Of a stretch of DNA of 64,000 nucleotides, positions 25,801 through 37,800 are shown piece after piece. The stretch lies in the NCBI GenBank assembly GCA_024449915.1, contig JAMZAV010000794.1:124001-188000 (forward strand), read 5' to 3'. The notes beneath the pieces are model-generated. The model saw nothing but the letters and a program-made list of their open reading frames with translations, searched no databases and was not told the origin of the DNA. This DNA comes from Sweltsa coloradensis (taxonomy: Eukaryota > Arthropoda > Insecta > Plecoptera > Chloroperlidae). Positions within the stretch are counted from its first letter, which is position 1; every line of letters starts with the position of its first letter. The position numbers and the translations under genes are program-made.

Positions 25801-28800
25801 ATATTATAAAAATACACAATTGGATATAAAATATGATAAATGATTATTTATGCACCAAAAAATTAATAATGTATGGTTCTTTAAAGGCACATTGACGATT
25901 GGGGCGGTATTTCTTAAAGTGAGCTCAAATGATAGTTATCACAGAGATTTTTTTTTTTAATAACTAATATTAATAATTATAAATATATTAACATTAATTA
26001 GCCGTGCTTATTATCCAAAGTAAAATACAAAACTAACAACTTAATAATTTTGTCTGATTAATGCTGAATACATTATGATGCCAAGTACAGAAACAATAAT
26101 TGATTTCAAGTGAGCCAAGAAAGTAATCTTGCTTTTACTTTCTCTATACTCAATAGACAAGTTGCCTTAGCAACGGAATTACAAGTTAAAATCTTTTCAC
26201 GTTAATTAAGAAATAGATTAATTTTTGTGACGATGAAAGCTAAATAGTACAGGGTATCATTACCATTTAGTTCATAAGTCGTAATTACTCTATTGAACTA
26301 CAGACTACAAGTCCGATAGAGTAATTACAACTAAACCTCACCTGCTCTAAAAGTTTCATCAAATTTATATCATAACCATTCTTGTATTAACTTTTTCATT
26401 GAGAAGTTTATTTTACTAACAGTATTATTATTGGATGAGCGAAACGAAGGCTTCAATTTCACTGCCCCTCAAAACATTTAGCTTCAATGTTTTTTTGTTT
26501 TTTTTCTGTCTGTTTGTTTGTTCGCGCTCTACCGGGCAAACGGCATATTATGCGATTTTGATGAAAATTTGAGAGGACCTTCGAAATCTCTGAACTTAGA
26601 GCTGCCACGTTTTTTGGTACAGTCGATGAAATATTTTTTATGAATATCGTACTTTTACGATTTTTTTCGATTTTAAGTGCGATATTTTCCTGACATTTGG
26701 GGCAATTCTGACCAAATGGGTGGGGCTAGAACGTTCATATTTTACATGTAAATTAAGGTAATGGTGATGTATTGCTTTCAGAAAGAAAAAGTTGAAAAAG
26801 TTAGCCAGAATCTATAGAATAAAGGTTTTAATACCGGTATGAGTTTTTTAGGTTTATAATAACAATTAACAAGTAACAATAGTAACTTGACAACAATCAC
26901 CTTCAATGCATTCAAAAAGCACTTGAAAAGGAAAAGTGGTCCTACATAAGCTAAAAACTTACAAAAAAGCTTATCCATCAACGCGGCGGGACAAGCGTTT
27001 TCCTAGTAAGAATAAGAATGTGTGTCTCTCAATATTCATATAATTTATTATACTGTGGTTGTTCAGATGATTGATATGTATATAGATACGTTTGAGAGAT
27101 AAAATATGATGGATATGTTCATGTACCAAAATGCTATGCACTGGACCCTAGGGCAAGATAAGGTGTGGCTCTATTATCTTTGGAATTAAGTTTTTATAAC
27201 TGAATACGACGTTTAATAAATAAATAAGTAAATAAAAATAAATACCCACTCAGTCACACATAACTGATTTACAGTGGGGGACTTTAATTTCAAGATGACC
27301 AAGCCAACCCTGTAGGCGCCGACACTATCGACGAGCGAACAATTACCAAGTAGAGACCGGCATAAGTTGGAAACACCGATCAATCAAGATGGACACGATT
27401 CCCCCGCGCACAACATCAGAATCAACAATGCTAATTTGGAACAACCTTAGAAATTGTTTTAATATGCCTCGTTGCTAGGACGGCTCCAAAGTAAGCATTT
27501 ACACATTAGCCAAGAACTGATGGACATAAGTCCACATCAGAAGTCACCAATCTTGTGCCTAATGCGGTAGTCTCTACCGGACGGTTTCACAGTTTTATCA
27601 CGCTCATCAGATGTGTTCTGCTAGATTCATATCAATCATACTCATTTATTGATTTCTTTTCGATTGATACAACATGAAACACGTCAAGTCATACAGCATT
27701 TCAAACAAAGCATGAAAATGAAACATAATAATTCACATAACCTCCCTTATAAGACAGGGTTGAAACTTCTAAATACTCTTGCACCGAATAAAAACCATTT
27801 GGGCAAAAAAATGTTTTAAAACTCTTTTGAAACTTCATAAATTATGATTTGATTTAATTTTTGGTGGTAAAACATTGATAGGACGACTTCGATGTTTCAA
27901 GTCCAACTCGATTGAGATTGTAAAAGCTTGGCTTGTTATATTAATGTTTGTATAATGATGGTGTTATTTCGGAGTGTTAAATTATTCAACACGACAACAA
28001 TTGAATGCAATGTAAAAATAAATAAATCCAGATTCCAGTCCGACCGACCATATAGAAAACAATAATTAAATAATTAAATAATTACAAAAAAATTAATGTT
28101 ATATACGTAAAAGAGCTTCTGCCCGAACAGCTTAGGTCCCGGGTTCAATACCCGGTTGATTATTTTTTAAAGAGCTTCTGCCCGAACAGCAGAGGTCCCG
28201 GGTTCAATACCCGGTTGATGATTTTTTTTCTGTCAATAAAACCATAATATAAGTAATAAATTGTATGATAAGCTGAAGAGCCCATAAAATTAAACTTACT
28301 AAAGCATCTTAGCACTTAAACTTTAAAGCGTGTTGGATTCTGAAGATCGTAGTAGGCCTATTTGCATTTGCTTTTTTAAAGCTATTTTCGTGAGTTAAGT
28401 AATTAAAATAGTAGAACAATTATCATTTAAATCGTAACAAGACACTGATAAGATAACAGCAGAGTAGACTAGTAAAATATCGTGATCTTCATTCTTTCTG
28501 CATGAGTGCATGATATACGGATTCTCGCTCTGTCACTGCGTTACGTGCTATCTTACGGTTTATTGTGCTATAGAAATCAAAAGAATAGTATACGTTAATA
28601 AGAATCGAATTTCGAAGAATCAAAGAGTGCGTAGCTCGTACCTAATACAATGCACACAGGACAAGTCATCAAGTTACTTTTAAGATTCGCCTACATTTTT
28701 TTAAAAGTACTATAGCCTATTAAGTACAAATAAACTATAAACATTAATATTTATTATTTTATTTTATTCTTTTCTTTTCTTTTTCTTGTTCTTATTTCCA

Positions 28801-31800
28801 TAAAGTAGTTTTCCTATTCCTCAATACAACACCACATGGTATTTAATAATTCCAGGTTTAAGGTATCACTTCTCTGTTTATAATAAATTTTATAGTTGGT
28901 AAACATTGAACATTAACCTTGTAGTACGTCTCCCTCGTAATGAGAAAACAGACGAAGAAATAAACAATACAAGTCGATTGCATTACTAGCTTCATTACGT
29001 GTGCAAACCATTTTGTGAAATTACAACTTGTTCATGTAATTTTGCATTACATAAGGAGAAAAACGTCGACGTGATGTACGCGAAGTAAAACTAGTTAATG
29101 TATGCCATAAATAATGATAGCACTTGTTATTAAAACCATGCGCTGCAGTTGGATACTTGTGCGATATAAGTAAAGAAGTACAAGACGATCTTGCAGCAGG
29201 CTCCAATGTGTAACGTTACGTCTCTGAAGAACTCAATCGAACTCCGGCGTCGAGGTTATCACCTCGCGCGGCCTTGGCATTGATCAATCGACTGATTGAC
29301 CTTCTAACGATTGCCATGAACCGCTGTCAGTCAACAATAACAAGACCCTAGTTCTTCTGTATACTTCGTAATATAATACCAGCCATCAGTGACAGTTCTT
29401 TGATACTCTGCAGCATGAGTGTCGGGAATACGTAATGCAATCAACAGCCAGGCGTATTGAAATAAATACAGTGTACTTAATTATTTACAAGATAAAAATT
29501 CAACCCCTTTGGGATCAAATGAAACGACACCATCTTTGACGAACGTTATTAAAAACATCCCAACATAGAGACGGGTTTTAATGAGTGAAATCTGAAAGTC
29601 ATTGTGATCATGATATTATTCTTGATGCCAAAAAATAAACCTTGGCGAAATTATATTTGTATAGAATATTCACAGCTTAGGTTTTCAACGAAAAAATGTG
29701 TGTTTAGATGCCCAGTAAATAATGTGAACGTGCCTGTTGAAACTTGTAAATTTCGAAGTAACTCAACACCTTAGTAATCATTTGCGTAAGGTTACAAAAT
29801 AATTAATACTTTCACAGTGTGAAAGTATTAATTATTATTTATATTTCTTATTTTATTTTTTTATTTATATTATTATTATTATTTTATTTTAATTATTTAG
29901 TGTGAAATTCACACTATCCTATCACCCATCATTATATAAAATTTCCACTTATGATACATTAAATATCGCTTTTCCACGAAAGATAACAATTAAAATTATG
30001 TTTTCTGGAAACACATATTATCGAATTAAAACCAACCAACGTTCTCTTGCTTATAGGGTGTAAAATCAACAATGTAAAGCTTAATACAACTCCTGCTAGG
30101 GTTGAAGGTTTCCTGCTGCCGGAACAGGGAAACAGGGAGGCCCTACCCAGTACCAGGGTTTAATCCCGGCCGCAGGTGAATATTGTAATTCCTAGACTCC
30201 ACAGATAATCTTTTACGTCAGTGAGTGTTTCAAGATTATTGATATCTTAAAATCTCTTGAGAGTTCTTGATAGTCCAAAACTTATCATACATCATACACA
30301 AAATAATACGACCTTTGAACGTTATTATAATCAAGCCTAATACTTGTGTTAAATATTTGAAAATGAAATCTACTCTTCAAACCATCGTACAACACGAACC
30401 CTCGAATTATTATCTCCCTTTAAAGGGGCTATTAACTCAAAAAAATATTTTTTACTACATGATCTATAGCACAATACTATACTCAAATGACAGTTTAAAA
30501 AAAGATACCTTGTTATTGTGATTTAACACGAATTTTTCAATCTTTTTTATCCAGAAATTTGCAAAAATTGGTGTTTTGGGAAAATACTTAAATCGGCTTT
30601 AACCTGCTTCTTTTTTGGTCCACATTGATACTAGAGCAGAGTACCAATGTAAAATGCCCATTTTTTACATCGTGTCTTGAAATTGTGCCTAAATATACCC
30701 TCAAACAAGCAAAAATATGCATTCCAAAATCTCAGACCATCTTCGTAATCAGCATATTTTGACCAAACTACTTGCCCAAATTACAAAACAAAATATAGAG
30801 AATTTACAGAAAAGGCTGTAGAGTACGTCAATAATGGCCAATATTTTTTTGGATCAAAATCATCCAAGGTCACGGGGCATAAAGATCGTCCCCATGTTAT
30901 TTCTAATGGGAGATTTTTGCCTATGGGACATAGCTCGAAAAATGTCATGTTTGACAATTTTTTGGGAGGTCATGGTGGCCCCAATAATTTGTCTGTTAAT
31001 TGCTTAATTCATAATTAGTTAGCCTGAATGAAATATTTTTTTGAGTTTAGCGGTTAAATATACCTACACCAATATTAATGGTCAATTTACACAAAGTGAG
31101 CCGAATTTTAAATATTTTGACTCCAGGTTCTTGCGTGTAGTATAATTACATTAACTCTTTCAACTTTCATAGTCTACTACCATGAAAACCTTCACTTACA
31201 GACGTTAGCATCTAACAGGTAGGGCCTACCTTCATTGCGAGCGAGGAGTTCCACTGCCGCACCAGACTGTCCGCCCTGACATCCTTCCATGTGATGAAGT
31301 TGAACAAGGGTTTACCGGTCACTCTGTCCCACATCAATATGACCTCGCCGCCCCGCACCGCCACTAACCAACTGTACCTTCATAGTGAGCGAGGAGTTCC
31401 ACTGCCGCACCAGACTGTCCGCCCTGACATCCTTCCATGTGATGAAGTTGAACAAGGGTTTACCGGTCACCCTGTCCCACATAGTGAACGAACAGCGTTG
31501 AGTACAGATACCCAAGCACCTGATCTGATTGGGCGACACATTGGCAGCTGAAACAATACACCAAGATTAGGTGTGAAGTTTTGTGAAAATATTAGTTTAT
31601 TGCAATCTTCAAATTTGTATTTAATTTTAATTGCATCTATTATAATATTAAATTGAGGTCCATGCGAATATTAACTATTCATTTCAGGTACCTTGTCATT
31701 TTTAGAATCATATATTTTTTACGTGCGCACATTCTTTTTAATAAAACTTCAAACACATCATTATTTAGTCTCTATTTGCAGCGGATAATGTAGTCCACTA

Positions 31801-34800
31801 GTGCAAATTTAATAGAGAAGGGGGGTGGGGAAACTCGGTACCGGCACGTAGCCTACTCCTTTCGAAAAGTACCAAGGGGACCAACGGCTTAACGACCCAT
31901 CCGAAATGACGGTGAAACTTTGACAGTTATAGGTTCCTCCACTTACCCGGATTTTCAAGCAGACGTTGAGGAGAACGAAGCCGTTACACTAGCTCTCGAA
32001 CCCTCCATCTGCTCTAACTAGCGATATATACGTGTGTTTCATGGAAGAGCGGTCACCCACCCTATTCACTCTATTACTCTAATAATCACTCTATTCCAGC
32101 AAGGTTCTTGCGACACCATATAAGAATAATATTGATATATTATTAACTTGTGTTGCGTAGCGTTCTAACGACAACTTGAATAGCGCGTCTGGTGGTCTAG
32201 TAAGCAACACTGTCAGGCCACATTGAAGTTATGCAATACTACAACTATACTAACACTTGATACAGCCAACACATGATACTCTATTCGGGTGGATATAAAC
32301 CCAGATGCCCTAACTGTTTCATCGAATAATAATAAAAAAAAGCTCGTATTGAGTCGAGTGAGCGCAGCGAATGAGTCTTACAAAGCAAGTCGAAAGGATT
32401 TTCGTTGTGACAATGTGTGTCTGTAAAATGTTTGTATGTTTGTTTTGTTCGATGCCATACACCACACAGATTGAGCTGAAATTTTTAAACAGACATCCGG
32501 TACCAGTATGCTTAGAACTGCTAGCAAAATGAGCAAAATCTGTTACTATTCATACGTACAAGAAATAATAAATTGAAATTAAAGCTGAAATGTGAAGGAT
32601 TTAATTTAACGACAATGCTTTTGTTCTTAAAGAATACATTGTTATCGAATCATTTTTTTAATGTCAGGCGGTGAGCAAGGTGTACCGAATGTTACACGCT
32701 CAAGGTTTCCTAAAATTCCGCTCTCAGATTGACTAATAAACCTTGCAATTTTTACTCGTATTTCGAACTAGCTATGTTTTCCATAGTACTGTTAATGCAT
32801 TTGAAACATGTTCTATTATTTTTTTAATACAATCCTGAAATAAAATCATCTAATCAAACCGTTGTTTGAACCCGGGTCTCCCACATTCCGGGGGCGCCTT
32901 AGCTAAGTATAGACTAGGAAAACGCCAAAGTCACTATTCGCTAGGCTAGGAGGAAAGACCCAAGCTGGATCCAGCCTTAGGTAGGGGGAGGTAATGGAAT
33001 GTTACCTGGTACTCAACACATGACTCGCTCACTCGTCTAACAACCACTTTGGCGTTTTCCTAGTATACCCCATTCTTGTACAAGAGGGTTTAATTCAAGC
33101 GAAACGTCGATTGTTTGTCTCTACTTGTTATCTTCTGTTGTAAGTCTTGCAGAGTCCAATCCAGAACCCTAAACATGATACAGATGTTCAGTTCTGCTCT
33201 CAAATACCCGACCCGACCTAAAATTTCGGGTACCCGCACAACAGTAGTATATTTAAGAAGAAAGTATACTCACAGTGTAAAACATATCGTTGGGGGACAT
33301 GAACAAAGAATTTCGTATTTTCATTACAAGCGTAACCGGCTATATGGCTATATGCTTAGGTTTAGTCGTAAAGCTCATGTTTTCTCTGTATCTACAGAGG
33401 CTACAGCCTGCAAGAATAGGCTTAAATATTTCTTTTTTTCTTTTTTTCTTTAATGTCTAACCTATTCCAAGCCACAATAAGCCTACATCTAAATTATTTA
33501 CATTATTGATAATATTGACTTTTGACATGAATGAGCCATATGAGAGTGTTTTTTACCACTTGAATATCACATGCTGCATTTTCTTTCTCCGTTTAGTCAA
33601 TTTATTTATTAATTAGCTACTATATCGGCCTACATTTATTTAAATGTGGATTTTACTTTTTGAAATTTGTAACGGTCATAAGCATTAATTATAATGGTCA
33701 TTGTAGATTAATCGGCCAATCCACCCCCACCCTTTTAGTTAATACTTATGGCCGTTACAAGGTTCAAAATTGAAATGCATATTTAAATTAATGTAGGCCA
33801 ATATAGTAGCTAACTAATAAATAAATAGACTAAACTCAGAAATAAACTGCTACATGTGATATTCAAGGGGGAAAAAACACTCCCGTGGCTTATTCATGTC
33901 CATTGTCTATAATTTATTCCTATGGTAACAACTATTCTTTTGGTTTATTTTCAACTGATCTTGTCTTCATCCTAAATAATAAAACATAATTATACATAAC
34001 AAGTGAAATGCCAAAGTCGTTGTTAGACGAGTGAGCGAGCCATTTGTTAGGTACCTGGTAAAATTCCCTTTCCTTCCCCTACCTCAGGCTGGTTCCATGG
34101 TAGTATGCTTCTTTCCTCCATAGCATATCATATGCTAGAGTGGCGCGTTATGGCCTTTCAGTTGACGCGCCTTTATACCAACTTAACTCAAAACCCTATC
34201 GCTTATACCATATATCAATCAACTTAACTAGGAATTTCGCAAAAGCTTTTTCAGACGCGTTGTTAGATGAGCGATGAGCGTATTTTTTTTAAACGTAAAA
34301 AGTGTAAAATTGCAATTTTCATAAGAAATAATTTTTTGATTGCACTCAAATTTCAAACGAATATATTTAATCATAAGATTAAGGTTCTGTAAAAAAATCA
34401 TAACAATCGGATAAAGCATGTAGGTGTTATAAGTCGAAGACATTTTTTATGATCGAAAAAATGCGTAAAATTGCGATTATCATGAGAAATAATTTTCCGA
34501 TTGCGCTCAAATTTCACACGAATATATTAATTCATAAAATTAATGTTCTTTGAAAAAATCATGATAATCGAATAGAGCATGTAGGCGTTATAAGTCGAAG
34601 AAATTCTTTAAAAATCGAAAAAAAATTGTAAAATTGCGATTTTCATGAAAAATGATTTTTCGATTGCGCTCAAAAACGTGGCAGTTCTAAGTTCAGAGAT
34701 TTCAAAAGCCTCCAGAAAATTTCATCGCAATTGGAGTATTGGTTTAGCCGGAATCGCGTTAAAAAAACACACAAAAATACAAAAAAAAAAACAAGAAAAA

Positions 34801-37800
34801 ACATTCCGGATTTTTTTCTCCAGTGTAGTAGAATGGAATCTTCGCTTCGCTCGCTACGCTCATCCAAATACAAATTATCCCGGGTACTTTAGGGGATGAC
34901 TAGGTCACTCGTCAAACAACGACTGGCGTTTTCCTAGTTATGATGCTGATAAAGATTATTTTTGTTTGCTTAACGTCTCATATTAATGCACTAAGGCTAT
35001 TCGAAACGATGAGTGCCGATGATATAAAGGGTGAAGGCCTTATGCGGGACTCGAACGCACGTCCTATTGAGGACATACTCTTCGGACCTACGCCCTAATC
35101 GAATACGCCACCGCAACCGGCTCTGATACATTTATGACAGTTTGACTTAATTTGCTTTAGTTCAAAGATACCCACTACCCAGATCTATTGTTACACACAA
35201 TCATGGAATCTGATTATAAATAAAACGTGAGATTGCTACCAGTTCAGTTCAGGCACCTCAGTTACATTACGACTCGTGTACCTTGGCTTGATTGTGTTTC
35301 TTACTAGGAAAACGCTTAAGTCCCGCCGCGTTGTTGGATGAGCGTAATTGGTGCATTGAGCTGCATTGTGTTACGCGGATTTTCTGTTGTTCTGTGAAAA
35401 AATCATTACTTAGTCGAAGATTTTTTTTAAATTAAATTAAATTAAATTAAAAAATTAACTTAATTTTTTTAATAAATCGTAATTTTTACGTAATTTAAAA
35501 AAAAGAAAAAAATCGTAAAATTGCAATTTTCATAAGAAATAATTATTCGATTGCGCTCAAATTTTACACGAGTATATTAATTCATGAAATTAAGGTTCTT
35601 TAAAAAAATCATTACAATAGGATAAAGCATGTAGGTGTTATATGTCAAAGAATTGTTTTAAAAAAGAAAAAACCCGTAAAATTTCGATTTTCATGAGAAA
35701 TAATTTTTCGATTACGCTCAAATTTCACACGAATATCTAAATTCATAAAATTAAGGTTCTGTTAAAAAATCATTACAATCGAATAAAGCATGTAAGTATT
35801 ATAAGTCGAATTTTTTTTTGAAAAATCGAAAAAAATCGTAAAATTGCGTTTTTTATAAGAAAAATTTTCCCGATTGCGCTCAAAAACGTGGCAGTTCTAA
35901 GTTCAGAGATTTCGAAGGCCTCCATAAAATTTCATCGCAATCGGAGTATCGGTTTAGCCGGATCCGGAATTGTGTTGTTGTGAACAAACACACAAAAAAA
36001 CAGAAAAAAAAGAAAGAAAAAAAAAAAAAAAACATTCCGGATATTTTTCTCCAGTGTAGTGAAATGGAATCTTCGCTTCGCTCGCTACGCTCGCTACGCT
36101 CATCCAATAATGTGTATTGTAACGTGTAATGTTTGTTAGTATTGTTTAATTAACAACACACTAATTGCATGTGTGCTGATGGTTAGCACGCGTGTGTGAC
36201 ATGTTGCGTAGGTCGTGTGAAAACTCGCGTATAGGTCGAGAGAACTTACTGCATAAGAGAACGCATTGAATGGCGTGATGTACGTACTTGACATTTAAAT
36301 TGAATCATGGGAAATAGAATAATACAATGAATAAACACGAGGTGGGAATTTTAACTAGCGGCTTAGATTTCAGTCGGATTTATCAAGGAGAAACTAATTG
36401 ATATCAATGGCGTTAATAAGATGAGGCAGGAATGCTCATTTCCAATTTATCAGCCAATAAGTCACATAATATAAATTTGAAATTGTATAAATATGAATTA
36501 TGAAGGCACCTATCATGCTTTAACATTGGCTCATTACCTTTTTCAATTAAACTAATTATAGAAAATAAATTCAATTTTATAGTATTTATAGAATCTGTCA
36601 AAATGGGCAAGAACACCAAGGTAATTACGCATTTTCTGACTGATTTATACACTGTCGTACATATGCCAATTATTATCAATTAATACAAGGTTAATTTTTA
36701 TGGAATGATTTATATGGCTGTAGAAAAAGGATCGCGCCGGCGAACATGAAATCAGCCCTACATGACTCATTGGAAGTTTGCACGTTGGTGTATAACATTT
36801 TTACATCGAGTGGGCATTGTTATATTAGCGCTGGCCGGCAGACAGTATAGTATAGTTGAAAGCGGCTTGAAAAAGTCGACCAGCTAACGGGGCCGAATGT
36901 GAAATGGAACCGACCGCCTGAGGTATGTGATTCAACTCTCACTTCTTTCTATACGATCAGTTTAAAGAAGTCGATTAAGTTATCAACGCATCTGAAGATA
37001 AATACATTTCTCGAGGGAAACCTGCCTAGGGTGCAATGCAGCCCCTCTTCAGGTGTCTAGCTAGGTATATTGGAGTTAGGACAATTGTGAACGGATGTGC
37101 GAGGGCTGTTTAAGAGGACTCTATCCCTCTGAGTTAAACCTAAAAAAAAATAGTCGGGATTCGACGGGATTCGAACCCAAGAACATCCGAATCAGGGTCT
37201 CTCGCCTACACTCTCTATCCAACATTGTCGGCTAGACTAGACCTAAGAGGGAATCGATTATGTACCAAACCCAAAAATAAATAAATGCATTTTTAGGATG
37301 CCCGCTGTAGGTAGTAACCCCCCTCTTCAGGTAGACTAACTAGGTATTTGCGATAGTGTGAAGGGATGTCCGAGGGCTATTTAAGAGTACTGAATCCCTT
37401 GCATTCGCATTAACGAGTGAGTAAAACCTCGTAAAAAACCTTCAGTCAGGATTGCCGGTCTGAACGGGATTATGCAAACCGGGATCACGTAATGTTGGCT
37501 CAGTCTTCAGCGCAAGAGCGATGCAAGCGCACGTATGACTTCTGCCACGCGGTGAGGCTGGAGTGACCCAGCAGGCATGAGACACAGAGAGTCAGGTCGT
37601 CCCGCCTGGCCGGAGTTGTAAAGTAGGGTCAGAGGACAAGATGGTCAGAGGACCTGGCCCGGGCCAGGCTCTGCTCGGCCTTCACTCAGCTAGGCGAGTC
37701 CAAGGCCGCGTGGTTTGTTGTTGTTTGGGCTCTGATTCTACTTCTAGCTGGGACACGACGAGGAAACAGCCTGAAGAGGAATGATACGAGCAACGAGCAA

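Larger units (their letters stand above)
28228..31229. other. GK5 intron 3 (part), no exon seen
   Basis: Holds the hairpin at 29798-29836 and a tRNA-like head at 30115-30178. The rest is AT-rich and unremarkable. Confidence 0.5.
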
